A stretch of 64,000 nt of DNA. Source: JACCTI01 sp038237435 (lineage in GTDB: Bacteria > Verrucomicrobiota > Verrucomicrobiia > Chthoniobacterales > UBA10450). Every line of letters starts with the position of its first letter. Positions within the stretch are counted from its first letter, which is position 1. The notes beneath the pieces are model-generated. The model had not been told where the DNA came from and did not search any database. It saw nothing but the letters and a program-made list of their open reading frames with translations. Location: positions 62,001 through 126,000 of the forward strand of contig JBBRYT010000005.1 of NCBI GenBank assembly GCA_038237435.1. Reading direction: 5' to 3'. Both the position numbers and the translations under genes were made by a program. Shown here piece by piece: positions 44,701-52,981 of this stretch.

Positions 44701-47700
44701 ATGTTCGCACCCGTCGTTGTCGTACTAAGTGTCACCGATTGTCCCACTGAAAAGGTACCCCCCGCCGGGGAAAACGCAGGAGGTGAAGTCTGTTGCGCCT
44801 GGATTGCGTAATTAGCGGTAACTATCGGACTATTTCTCAGTCCGGAAGCTGTCGTGAATGCCTTGATCACCGTACTGGATGTAACCACGATGGGCACACT
44901 GTACCGATTCGAAGACGTTGTCGGGCTTGTGCCGTCAGTGGTGTAGAATATCTGCGAACCCGGAGTCAAACTTACGAGAGTAACAGCCTGCGATGATGAA
45001 AAAGTGCCTGGCGCAGGCGTGAAGATCGGCGCCCCGGCTTCTAAATCAAACCCCCAAGCCTCCAACTCGACGATCCGAGAAAAGGTCGCTAGCGCGCTAG
45101 TGATATTGACTCTAATTCGGTCAGTAGTAAAAGGCGGAAAGGCAACCGTGCGCTTCACCAGGTTGTTCTTGGTAACGGTTCCAAGAGTGACCCACGATAA
45201 ACCGTCCCACCCTTGAACGGTAAAATCGACGACACCATAGACGGAGAACGGCATAGTATCATACGGTTCGGTCGCGATGGAGTAGTTGTCTTGTAGGGTA
45301 AAGACCACGACTCGATTGATGGTCTTCATTCCATTGAAATTAACCTGCGCCCAATCCGGATAGCTACTGGCTGTCGCGTCAGCCCACATTCCACCGCGGC
45401 CAGCGTTCACGCCCGTTCGGTCGCCGTCGTTGATTGCCGCCGGCGGATAATCGACGCCATAGACGCTTGAGGCTGAGGCTACACCACCCACGCTTGCCAA
45501 AGCCAGATTCTTGTCGGCAGGAACCCACGCTTGGATTTCTACTATCCGAGAAAAGGTCGATAACGCTTTGGTCACGTTGATGCGAATGCGGTCTGTGGTG
45601 AATTGCGCGAAGGTCACCGTTCGCTTAACAAGATTGTTACCGGTGACTGTGCCAACCGTGATCCAGGAAGAGCCATCCCAGACCTGGACATTAAAGTCGA
45701 CTATGCCATACACAGAGAACGTCGTAGTATCTGATGGCTCTCCGGCGTTTTGATAATTGTCTTGTAAGGTATAGACAACGACTCGGTTAATGGTCTTCAT
45801 TCCACTGAAATTGACCTGGGCCCAGTCAGGATAAGTATCCATAGTTGAATCGGCCCACATACCGCCATGTCCGGCGTTTACTCCGGCTCTCTCGTTATCG
45901 ATCATCGCCGCGGGAGGATAGTTTAAATCATAGATGCTCGACGCCGAGGCCACACCTCCCGCACTGGTTAACGCCACGTTCGTATCACTCGGACAAGTAC
46001 TGGCGACGACGGTAAGCACTACACCGGATCCAGGACTTTCGCTCCAGCCGCTATCGTTGATTGCGCGACTTTTTACGGTTACCACTCCCGGCGTGGTCGG
46101 CGTCCACTGCGCACTCCAACTGGTTGTGCCATTGGTTTTGTACCAAGTTGTGCCACCGTCCACAGAATATTCTACGCCTGCTAGCGGATCGCCGCCATTC
46201 GTGGAAGCCGTGCCGCTAATCACTATTGGCTGGCAAGTTGAGATTGATGCTCCTACAACGGGTCCCGAAATAATCGACTTCGGCGTGATCGTATTCGTGG
46301 AGGCGGTTGCAGGCACCAAAGCCGGTTGCAATGTAACCGGCTGAACTCCCATATCGGCCAGCAGGTTTACGGTTGCTTGCTTCATGCGCGGATCTACGGG
46401 AGTGATGGGCCCCCACGCGCCACTGGTGATGTTGGTATGAATATCATGGACGGCGTCTAAGCCCCACGACCATTGAGTAGTGCCGGCACCAAATACCAGG
46501 GCGCCACTCGAGTGACGATACAATGTCAGGCTGTGCGTCGCTATGCCCGGGCCATCGGTCTTACCATAGTCCGAGACGTAGGTGTCAACGGGAAGCGTTG
46601 TCGTTGACATTCGAATGAGCCCGCCGGGTTGAAATCCATTTTCCGCGGCTTCATCCCACTCATAGCCTAAAACACCGGCCGGGAGTTGCGCCACTTGCCC
46701 AACCGCGAGTGTATCTACTCCTGTGTTGCGCCAAAACCTTAATTTGCCCTGGCTTGCCGGAATGAAAAGCGGGTCATGCCGGAAGGAATCGACTTGGAAA
46801 AATTGTCCATTGACGGCGTTTTCCGGACGACCACCGTCTGAGGGTGGGCTAAAGCGTGGATCTCGCCAGGTACCCGTCCATGTCGGGGTAGGATCGATCT
46901 TCGCGGCTACGTTTGTCTCTTTGTAGCAGACAAGGGTCCGATAGGAGGTGGCTGGCCCCGCAATACTGTTTTCCCAGCGAGTTTTCCAGAACATCTCATC
47001 CGCGCTGAAGTACGCAAGATGCACTCCGGCATCCCGCGCTCCTTCGACACTAGCTCGCTGGCCACCTGACCAATATTCATCATGTCCTACGGAGAGGAAT
47101 ACCTTGTGTGTCTTTAACGCGGCAGAGCCTCTACGGTCCGTATCAATTCCGGATGCATAGCTCACATTGTAACCATTGGCTTCTAGCCAACGAATCATTG
47201 GATACTCTGACCCGAAGAGATATGAGACACAAAACTTCGACAGCGTGCGTGTATTAAAGGGTCGGTTGTAACTGACCTTGTAGGCACTACCGCCAGGGCC
47301 GGGTCCGGTATCGCCGGGAAAAGGATAGAGATTGCAACCACCGTAGTCGTTGTAAGCCTGCCAGGTAAGGTCCGATGTTTGGAACAGCAGATCGGAGCGC
47401 CCCGCATCATCCCGCACAATAAATACGATATGGCTCGCCCCTCCGGTATCGCTTCGCACCAGCCGAGCAATGTAAACGCCGGATGTAGCGCTACTCGGCA
47501 CCGCCCAACTCGCGGAGTTAGCCCAGTTTCCACAATCGAACAAACCCGTTGTAGAATCGCTAATGCACTGCGGCTGTGTTTGGGGTAAAGTAACCGAGGG
47601 ATTTACGGTGGCGACTTTGCGTGCTCCTAGTCCACCATAGTAGCCCAGACGATAGATATCTAGCCGATATGCAGCGGCCGTGCTCTTGATCTTGAAGGTA

Positions 47701-47897
47701 ATCGTTTGGCCACGATTAACACTGATATCCGTTGCAAACCCTTGTATCGTCGGGTCGCCAGTTTCAGTGATGTCCCATTCGCTCGCCGGATTTCCAAGCA
47801 GAGCATTTTCGCACGCGATAGGATTAGCGCACTGAGCTTGGATGTTAACGCGAAGTAAGGCAGTGAGGCAGGCGACAAGAACGACACGGACGAACAT
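41712..47897 (-). CDS. Giant secreted protein: N,N-dimethylformamidase-beta-like plus adhesin-type repeats
   Basis: About 2061 aa, started at the ATG at 47895-47897 to give signal peptide MFVRVVLVACLTALLRVNIQA (a start 12 codons upstream is possible). Order: residues ~20-525 a domain like the large subunit of N,N-dimethylformamidase (YRLGYYGGLGARKVATV, LLFQTSDLTWQAYNDYGG, VGHDEYWSGGQR); ~530-635 an Ig/sulfite-oxidase-dimerisation-like sandwich (GVEYSVDGGTTWYKT); two near-identical F5/8 type C domains (~637-955); three chitobiase C-terminal modules (~956-1196); an FN3; a DUF1349/LamG-like lectin domain (~1300-1478); four more FN3 (~1480-1856); and a C-terminal beta domain. The build suggests carbohydrate binding at the surface. 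It sits inside the glycan island, downstream of the leg genes. It is the only such protein here, and its role is unknown. Confidence 0.75.
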   Translation of the reverse strand: MFVRVVLVACLTALLRVNIQAQCANPIACENALLGNPASEWDITETGDPTIQGFATDISVNRGQTITFKIKSTAAAYRLDIYRLGYYGGLGARKVATVNPSVTLPQTQPQCISDSTTGLFDCGNWANSASWAVPSSATSGVYIARLVRSDTGGASHIVFIVRDDAGRSDLLFQTSDLTWQAYNDYGGCNLYPFPGDTGPGPGGSAYKVSYNRPFNTRTLSKFCVSYLFGSEYPMIRWLEANGYNVSYASGIDTDRRGSAALKTHKVFLSVGHDEYWSGGQRASVEGARDAGVHLAYFSADEMFWKTRWENSIAGPATSYRTLVCYKETNVAAKIDPTPTWTGTWRDPRFSPPSDGGRPENAVNGQFFQVDSFRHDPLFIPASQGKLRFWRNTGVDTLAVGQVAQLPAGVLGYEWDEAAENGFQPGGLIRMSTTTLPVDTYVSDYGKTDGPGIATHSLTLYRHSSGALVFGAGTTQWSWGLDAVHDIHTNITSGAWGPITPVDPRMKQATVNLLADMGVQPVTLQPALVPATASTNTITPKSIISGPVVGASISTCQPIVISGTASTNGGDPLAGVEYSVDGGTTWYKTNGTTSWSAQWTPTTPGVVTVKSRAINDSGWSESPGSGVVLTVVASTCPSDTNVALTSAGGVASASSIYDLNYPPAAMIDNERAGVNAGHGGMWADSTMDTYPDWAQVNFSGMKTINRVVVYTLQDNYQNAGEPSDTTTFSVYGIVDFNVQVWDGSSWITVGTVTGNNLVKRTVTFAQFTTDRIRINVTKALSTFSRIVEIQAWVPADKNLALASVGGVASASSVYGVDYPPAAINDGDRTGVNAGRGGMWADATASSYPDWAQVNFNGMKTINRVVVFTLQDNYSIATEPYDTMPFSVYGVVDFTVQGWDGLSWVTLGTVTKNNLVKRTVAFPPFTTDRIRVNITSALATFSRIVELEAWGFDLEAGAPIFTPAPGTFSSSQAVTLVSLTPGSQIFYTTDGTSPTTSSNRYSVPIVVTSSTVIKAFTTASGLRNSPIVTANYAIQAQQTSPPAFSPAGGTFSVGQSVTLSTTTTGANIFYTTNGSIPTSSSTLYSAPISVSNNTTIKAIAVAGLSTSSISSAAYAFQAFPPTFTPPGGNYASAQSVKLSDGSPGAQIYYTVDGSTPTTSSTLYTGTNIAVNASMSFNAIAAVSGWTNSSVSSAAYTINQQSGGTPALPGNLVATAVSATQINLTWLDNSSNETAFKIERKTGAAGTYAQIAAPAAGTTSYNDTTVAGATTYYYRMRSTNAFGDSGYSNEANATTPASGTLPAPWIDVDVGSTGIAGSATYANGSFTINGAGADIWGTADAFNYVYQPMTGDAEIVAKVNSVQNTDVWAKAGVMIRETLTAGSEQALMAITSASGAAFQRRVSTAGASTHTAGASVTAPYWVRLTRKGNVFTGYTSTDGLNWTQVGTDTISMVPGVYIGVAVTSHTTAALNQSVISNVFVTTQPASPSGLTATAVSSSQVNLGWVDNSTNESGFKIERKTGAGGTYAQIATLAAGVTSYSDSGLTTNTSYYYRVRSSNTAGDSAYSNEANVTTPSAGTVPAAPASLNAAAISSSQITLNWADVSSETGFKIERKTGAGGTYTQIGTTGTNVTTYSDTNLAAATTFFYRVRATNATGDSPYSPEASANTSGIAPTAPTSLTATPTSSSQINLAWADVVSETGFKIERKTGAGGTYAQIATVGAAIVTYSDPGLTPSTTYFYRVRATNAVGDSPYSPEASATTLGPPPAAPASLTATAASSSQINLSWPDVANETGFKIERKLGAGGTYAQIAATGANVTSYNNTGLSSSTTYFYRVRATNAGGDSSYSPEASATTSSSPPAFRSASSAGAASGTLTINKPAGTQTGDVMVTTIAVRPGTATITASGWTLIRRMDNSSGNSNSLAVYYKVAGSSEPTSYSFSFSTSTGAAGGIASFIGIDTANPVDTDAGQNTSSSLTHAAPSVTTRYANDMVVTSHAFASSATFIPPSGMTEAFDVASISIGSTGESIEGNYQLQSAIGATGTRTATASNDADTGNAHTLALKSK
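42330..43460. repeat. Four tandem fibronectin III repeats (~280 bp period)
   Basis: The segment encoding FKIERKTGAGGTYAQI recurs around 42510, 42790, 43070 and 43355, with a fifth, less similar copy near 44190. High DNA similarity between units suggests recent expansion or gene conversion within the giant gene. Confidence 0.85.
45030..45985. repeat. Duplicated F5/8 type C domain (two ~470-bp copies)
   Basis: The two copies (about 45030-45505 and 45510-45985) encode nearly the same sequence, for example MKTINRVVV, LQDNY and TFSRIVE in each. A tandem duplication within the giant secreted protein gene. Confidence 0.82.
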
Positions 47898-48289
47898 AAA
47901 TCCGTGTTTGCCGCGAAAGGTGTTCCGTGACACCCGCTACCGTTCGCATGTTTCATGCCCCCGGACCCAAAGCACATTGAACGATCAAGGTGGATTTTGT
48001 ATACCGTTGCCTAACAGCTACTTAAAAGAATATTATTTTTTTCTATCGGCTTAGAAGCTTTTCGCAAATCTAAGTGAATTGTAAGCTCTACCGACGAAAC
48101 GAAATAATCGTCTTATTTGTGAGGACGTGTCGAATCTCCTATTTTGACCGACACCGACACCAAGTTGATGCCTAACGAGTGCGTAAGAAAGGCCTGAACC
48201 TACGAGCGACGCACCTTTCGGTTTACGATGCGAAAGGTACATCTAACTGACATACATTCTGCCGAAAAGGACCCACTCGACAGTTTAGA
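47898..48289. other. Intergenic region between legC and the giant secreted protein gene
   Basis: About 390 bp with no convincing gene, clearly AT-richer than its surroundings around 48015-48130. It holds a hairpin ACCTTTCG / CGAAAGGT (48213-48238, 10-nt loop), which could end the legC-side transcript. It also carries the only exact genome word of the right half. It probably contains the promoter of the giant gene; I could not assign -35/-10 boxes with confidence. Confidence 0.55.
48171..48179 (+). repeat. Lone CCTAACGAG word of the glycan half
   Basis: GCCTAACGAGTGCG, the full extended consensus, in non-coding DNA. The only exact copy found between 32 kb and 64 kb. Confidence 0.8.
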
Positions 48290-49513
48290 CTAACTTCGCT
48301 GTCGAGGCCGAGTTGTTGCGAGGTAGGATGTTGCTATAATTTCTTCTACCGCGGCCTGGTCGTTTGGCCTTAGACCAACGGAACATGGCAAGCTAAGACC
48401 ATCGGCATTCAACCGACTCGCGATCTCACAGCGGTATGCTTGTGACGCCCGATGCGGCGGGCTCTCGTGTAGCGGCTGCCAAAGAGGCCTGGTTTGAATG
48501 TGTTGCTGCTCCAGACGAGAAAGAAGTTCACGGCTGTTCAAGCCATATTTTTCTTCATCGACAAGGATCGTATACAACCAGAAAACGCTCCCTGCCCACT
48601 CTGCTTTCGGCATAGGTGTAATCCCAACAATATCAGCTAGCGTGCTCGTATATTCGGAGGCAATTCTCCGCTTGGCCGCGATGTAGTCGTCAAGCATTTC
48701 CAGCTGTGCGCAACCCAGCGCGGCCTGAATATTGGTCAGTCGATAGTTAAAGCCGATCGCACCGTGAATATACTCCACTGGATCATCTTTTGCCTGCGTA
48801 GTTAGATACTTCGCTCTCTCTGCCCATTGGGAATTGTTAGTGGCAATCATTCCGCCGCCCCCCGTCGTGATCAGCTTGTTACCATTAAAGCTGAAACAAC
48901 TCATATGCGCGAGATTCCCCACTGTACGACCTTTATACTTCGCTCCGAGACTCTCCGTAGCATCCTCGATAACTATCAGTTCGTTCTTCTGGGCTAGTTC
49001 GAGAATAGGATCCAAGTCCACCGGATGACCGAGGATGTGCACGGGAATAATTGCCTTTAAGCGGCGGCCTGTCCTCCGATTGCGAAGAACCCCCTCCCGC
49101 CAAACGCATTCCTGTTCTAGAAAATCGATTACCTTCTCAGGGTCCATTTGCCAGTAGTCGGGCTCGGCATCCATAAAAACCGGCCAGGCGCCCACGTATC
49201 GCACAGCGTTCGCCGGCGCGATGAAGCTTAGCGTCGAAACGATCACCTCATCGTCTGGTTCGACTCCAGCAACGAGCAATGCGGTGTGTAACGCGGCCGT
49301 GCCGCTAACCGTGGCCACCCCAAACGCAGTGCCAACTCGACTGGCCAGTTCGTTTTCGAACCGGGTGACAAACGAGCCCACGTAAGATACGAAGTTTGCA
49401 TCCAGGCACTCTTTGACATACTTCCATTCGTTCCCTCGAATCTCAGGCACACAAAGGGGAATGAGAGCTCGATCCCATTCCGCTCTCAGGGGATCTTGCG
49501 ACGCATTATTCAT
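48290..49513 (-). CDS. legC: LegC-type aminotransferase (DegT/DnrJ/EryC1 family)
   Basis: 407 aa PLP-dependent sugar aminotransferase. PLP lysine Lys213 (SFNGNKLITTGGGGM), Asp184 in EDATESLG and HILGHPVDLDPI are typical of LegC, which aminates the 4-keto group of the NDP-4-keto-6-deoxy sugar made by LegB in legionaminic acid synthesis. legB lies two genes upstream. PseC or other nucleotide-sugar aminotransferases are alternatives, but the EDATESLG form and the neighbours favour LegC. Confidence 0.85.
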   Translation of the reverse strand: MNNASQDPLRAEWDRALIPLCVPEIRGNEWKYVKECLDANFVSYVGSFVTRFENELASRVGTAFGVATVSGTAALHTALLVAGVEPDDEVIVSTLSFIAPANAVRYVGAWPVFMDAEPDYWQMDPEKVIDFLEQECVWREGVLRNRRTGRRLKAIIPVHILGHPVDLDPILELAQKNELIVIEDATESLGAKYKGRTVGNLAHMSCFSFNGNKLITTGGGGMIATNNSQWAERAKYLTTQAKDDPVEYIHGAIGFNYRLTNIQAALGCAQLEMLDDYIAAKRRIASEYTSTLADIVGITPMPKAEWAGSVFWLYTILVDEEKYGLNSRELLSRLEQQHIQTRPLWQPLHESPPHRASQAYRCEIASRLNADGLSLPCSVGLRPNDQAAVEEIIATSYLATTRPRQRS

Positions 49514-49557
49514 TTCGGAACCCTTGCCCAGCGCTAGTCATATACTTCTAGCTGCCG

Positions 49558-50838
49558 TCAGGAATTCATTCTGTCAGAGGGCAAGGCATAGAAGACTGTT
49601 TCAACAAAGCCCTCTGCGTAGCGTCTCAGGTATAGGCGATAGCCGCCAATTTTCGCAAACAGCAACGGGATCCGCCACAAATCGGAAAGACGATGGTAAA
49701 GACAGACTGCCCAAACTGATTTCTGTTCGCGCAAAAGCCTATGAGCGCCGAGAAGTGTGTCATACTCCGCGCCTTCGATATCCATCTTGATGTAATACTG
49801 TGATCCGGGAGCCAAGACATCGTCCAAGGCAAAAGACTTCACATCGATGACTCCTTCTGATGCTGTAAAGGGCATTGTCTTAGGAGGCGCACCTTCAGTT
49901 TGCTCTTGATCGCTACTTGCCAAGACAGTGGAAGCAGCTGAGCCAGTGAAATCGAAACGGACATCCTGTGTTTTAGCGCCTATGGCGCCATTTCTGAGAA
50001 CAATGCGCTGCTGCAATGAGGTAGGTAGGGTGGCTACGAATGCCTGCGACTTTTGGAAGTTCCTGGGATCCGGTTCAAACGCTGCGATCCCGGCAAAGTC
50101 TCCGTTCATGCGCTTTATATATTCTTCGACCGTGTCCCCCTCGAAGGCGCCGCAATCGACGAAAGTATCCGAAGGAAGAGGCATCACTATGTCCGGCGGG
50201 AAATATGTCTCGGCAGGATTAGAACGGGGCGGTAGCGAGTCTGCGTCCAGTGTTATACTGTAATTGAGCTGCGCTAGATACTCGCGTTGCGATTGATCGT
50301 CAGCCCATATCGGCAAAGCTGCCCGGACTGCGTCGGCTTCCTCGAAGATCTGATCCGGCAAATCCAACGCCAGGTATGGAAGAAACGTATCAGCATAGCT
50401 ATGAAAGAGCTTCTCAAATTGAAGAACCTTGGCGCATCCCAATTCCCGCAGCTGCTTGCGCGGCGCGGAACCATTGTAGATCGATACCACAAACACCCCG
50501 TTCTTCCCGTAAGCATCCGCAGCCTCCTTGGGCGAAAGGACTGGAATTCCGTCAACTTTGGTGTTCCACAAGCTAGAATCGTTATCTATAAAGGCCTGCG
50601 GCTCAAGACCGAGTCGTTTAAGTCCTTCAAGGGCATGTCTCGCCGGCCAGCTCTTTACTCCGAACAAAATAATTAACTTCGTGCTATCACCGGCTGTCTC
50701 GGAAAATTGGTCGCGTAGCTTGCGTCTAACATCTGATGGATTCTGAGCTAACAGCTGTTGAAGGGACGCTTCTGCCCGACCGGCAGTGTCAGTGGTGGCA
50801 TTTTCCGATGGGAATGTTGTAGTTGTTTCAGATGTCAT
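49558..50838 (-). CDS. FkbM family methyltransferase with N-terminal Rossmann-like domain
   Basis: 426 aa. Residues ~50-135 look like a small nucleotide- or sugar-binding Rossmann unit (LIILFGVKSWPARHALEGL, AFIDNDSSLWNTKVDGIPVLSP). The C-terminal part is an FkbM methyltransferase (TFVDCGAFEGDTVEEYI, AAFEPDPRNFQ, YYIKMDIEGAEYDTLLGA). Likely O-methylates a glycan residue. It lies between legB and legC; the spacings of about 45-53 bp suggest the same transcript. Confidence 0.83.
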   Translation of the reverse strand: MTSETTTTFPSENATTDTAGRAEASLQQLLAQNPSDVRRKLRDQFSETAGDSTKLIILFGVKSWPARHALEGLKRLGLEPQAFIDNDSSLWNTKVDGIPVLSPKEAADAYGKNGVFVVSIYNGSAPRKQLRELGCAKVLQFEKLFHSYADTFLPYLALDLPDQIFEEADAVRAALPIWADDQSQREYLAQLNYSITLDADSLPPRSNPAETYFPPDIVMPLPSDTFVDCGAFEGDTVEEYIKRMNGDFAGIAAFEPDPRNFQKSQAFVATLPTSLQQRIVLRNGAIGAKTQDVRFDFTGSAASTVLASSDQEQTEGAPPKTMPFTASEGVIDVKSFALDDVLAPGSQYYIKMDIEGAEYDTLLGAHRLLREQKSVWAVCLYHRLSDLWRIPLLFAKIGGYRLYLRRYAEGFVETVFYALPSDRMNS

Positions 50839-50891
50839 ATGGTTATTGGACGGCCCAGTTTTGAGTAGAGATTACCGACGAACAATCCGCA

Positions 50892-51875
50892 CTATACCTC
50901 ATACGAACCGACGCGATAGCTATTGAGGTTCACGCTCACCCATTCGATTGTTCGTCGCAATCCTTCTTCGAGCGTGACGGATGGATGCCAGTCCAAAACA
51001 GCGTGAGCCTGCGTGTTATCGGCCAGGAGACGTTCTACTTCACTGTTCGCCGGTCGCAGGCGTGTTGACTCGGTTTCGACGCGAACCGTCTTCCCCATGA
51101 GGCCAGAGATCAGCTCCACTAAATCACCGATCGAGACTTCTCTTCCTGATCCAAGATTGATTGTCTTCCCCACTGCTTCTTCATGATCCGCGGCCGCAAC
51201 AAAGCCCTCAACGGTATTCGAAACATAGTTAAGATCTCTGGTTGGCTCCAGGCTGCCCAACTTAACGACACTTCCGGTTAAGCATTGTGTGATGATCGTA
51301 GGTATCACCGCGCGTGCTGACTGGCGCGGCCCAAAAGTATTGAATGGCCTCACCGTGACCACCGGCACCCCGAAGGAACAATTAAAAGCTTCGGCTATCT
51401 TATCCGCGCCAATCTTGCTCGCTGAATACGGCGACTGTCCCTGCAAAGGATGATCTTCTTTGATCGGGACGTGCAAGGCAGTCCCATATACTTCGCTGGT
51501 GGAAGTATGGACTAGACAGCTAACCTCTTCCTTCCGCACTGCTTGCAGAACGTTCAGAGTGCCTTCTACATTTGTGCGAATGTAGGAGGCAGGACTTTGA
51601 TAGGAATAAGGAATCGCAATGAGAGCGGCAAGATGAAAAACGGTTTCGCAGCCTGACACCGCACGCACAATGCTGTCGCGATCGGTAATATCACCGGCAA
51701 CGATTTCAATTTCCTTAATGAACGGCGAGTTAGTTAGCCAGCCATGCGTGCCTAAGGCATTGTAATGAACAAGAGCACGGACATTCGCTCCCAGACCGAC
51801 CAGGTGTTCAGTAAGGTGGCTACCAATGAAGCCGCCTGCGCCTGTTACAAGTGCGCGGGTACCCTGCCAGTTCAA
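50892..51875 (-). CDS. legB: LegB-type NDP-sugar 4,6-dehydratase
   Basis: 327 aa extended SDR. TTG start at 51873-51875 overlaps the stop of the PtmE-like gene (TTGA) and places GAGGFIGSH at residue 12, as expected; the longer frame to 51947 overlaps that gene without family sequence. Catalytic region TSTSEVYG (~124-131) and Tyr150-x3-Lys154 (YSASK). LegB converts (G/U)DP-GlcNAc to the 4-keto-6-deoxy intermediate, first committed step before LegC. Confidence 0.85.
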   Translation of the reverse strand: MNWQGTRALVTGAGGFIGSHLTEHLVGLGANVRALVHYNALGTHGWLTNSPFIKEIEIVAGDITDRDSIVRAVSGCETVFHLAALIAIPYSYQSPASYIRTNVEGTLNVLQAVRKEEVSCLVHTSTSEVYGTALHVPIKEDHPLQGQSPYSASKIGADKIAEAFNCSFGVPVVTVRPFNTFGPRQSARAVIPTIITQCLTGSVVKLGSLEPTRDLNYVSNTVEGFVAAADHEEAVGKTINLGSGREVSIGDLVELISGLMGKTVRVETESTRLRPANSEVERLLADNTQAHAVLDWHPSVTLEEGLRRTIEWVSVNLNSYRVGSYEV

Positions 51876-52981
51876 GAGGCGATGCTTTCCGCGACTAAAT
51901 CTTCCTGCGCTTGTGCGTAATCCTTGTGCTGCCCAATATCCATCCAATACTCTCGTATCGGAAAACTGACGACTGTCCGGCCAGCCTTTATTAACTGCTC
52001 CACCAAATCAGTCATATTAAAGTGCTCATCCTTCGGGATAAACTCATAGACCGATGGTTCAAGCAAATAGACCCCCGCATTGATGAATAACTTGATGTCA
52101 GGCTTCTCCTTGATCGCGGTAATCGCGGAATCTTCGCATTCAACTACTCCGTACGGAACTTGAATCGTGTGAAGATTAACGGCGACTGTCATATCGGCGG
52201 CAGATTCTCTGTGGTAATCGCGCATCTGATGAAAATCTATCCTCGTCACGACATCGCCATTAATCACCAGTATAGGAGTATCTTGTTGCGGCATGAGACG
52301 TAAGGCCCCGCCCGTGCCAAGCGGGCGATCTTCGTTTACATAGTTGATATTCACGCCGAAGGCGGAGCCGGTCCCGAAGTGCTCCATAATCTTCTCCGGC
52401 TTATAGTGGGTAGTAATGTTGACCTGCGATATTCCCGCTTGTTGTAGTTGTGCCACAATGTGCTCGAGCAATGGCCGTCCTCCTAACGGCAACATTGGTT
52501 TCGGTAACTCGTCGGTGAGCGGAGAGAGGCGCTTGCCCATCCCGCCCGCCATGATGACAGCCTGAAGCTTTGATGTAACCTCTGGGAGAAGGTCTCGCAA
52601 AGAAACGATGTCGATCACCTGGTCGTACTCATTCACTAACGGTAGCTGACGCACACCTTTTTCTTGCATGACCCGGATCAGGGTGGCGCGATCCGTCCCA
52701 ACCTCGGCAGTTACCGCTCGAGCGTTTGGCATCTTCGCCTTGATGGGAAGTAGTTCCGAAACTGGCGCGTCGAGACTTAGCCGGCGCAAGATTCCTCGGC
52801 GAATGTCGCCGTCTGTCAAAACGGATAGAAGCTTTCCTTCGCCATCAACCAGTAAAGCAAGGCTGACGGCACCGCTTCGGTCGATGCATTTCATTGTCTC
52901 CCGAATGGTCGCACTCGAGCTCACACATAAATCGGCGAATCTGAGCTTCTCCATAGATGTTTCCATCATAGCGAATTTCAC
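51872..52981 (-). CDS. ptmE: PtmE-like nucleotidyltransferase with two CBS domains
   Basis: 369 aa. An N-terminal pair of CBS domains (to ~120: VSLALLVDGEGKLLSVLTDGDIRRGIL, GVRQLPLVNEYDQVIDIVSL) precedes a sugar-phosphate nucleotidyltransferase (IMAGGMGKRLSPLTDELPKPMLPLGG, LVINGDVVTRID, YWMDIGQHKDYAQA). This fusion is the architecture of Campylobacter PtmE, which makes the GDP-hexosamine entering legionaminic acid synthesis. Overlaps neighbours by 4 bp on both sides. Confidence 0.85.
   Translation of the reverse strand: MKFAMMETSMEKLRFADLCVSSSATIRETMKCIDRSGAVSLALLVDGEGKLLSVLTDGDIRRGILRRLSLDAPVSELLPIKAKMPNARAVTAEVGTDRATLIRVMQEKGVRQLPLVNEYDQVIDIVSLRDLLPEVTSKLQAVIMAGGMGKRLSPLTDELPKPMLPLGGRPLLEHIVAQLQQAGISQVNITTHYKPEKIMEHFGTGSAFGVNINYVNEDRPLGTGGALRLMPQQDTPILVINGDVVTRIDFHQMRDYHRESAADMTVAVNLHTIQVPYGVVECEDSAITAIKEKPDIKLFINAGVYLLEPSVYEFIPKDEHFNMTDLVEQLIKAGRTVVSFPIREYWMDIGQHKDYAQAQEDLVAESIAS

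Noticed and set aside
42330..45985. Regular repeats as a possible CRISPR array
   Set aside because: Units of 280 and 470 bp are coding, in frame, with FN3 and F5/8 protein patterns and no short identical repeat-spacer layout.
1890..48179. The GCCTAAC/GTTAGGC core recalls integron attC sites
   Set aside because: attC sites need paired core sites 50-130 bp apart with a hairpin between. Here single words sit inside intact unrelated genes, with no cassette array or integrase.
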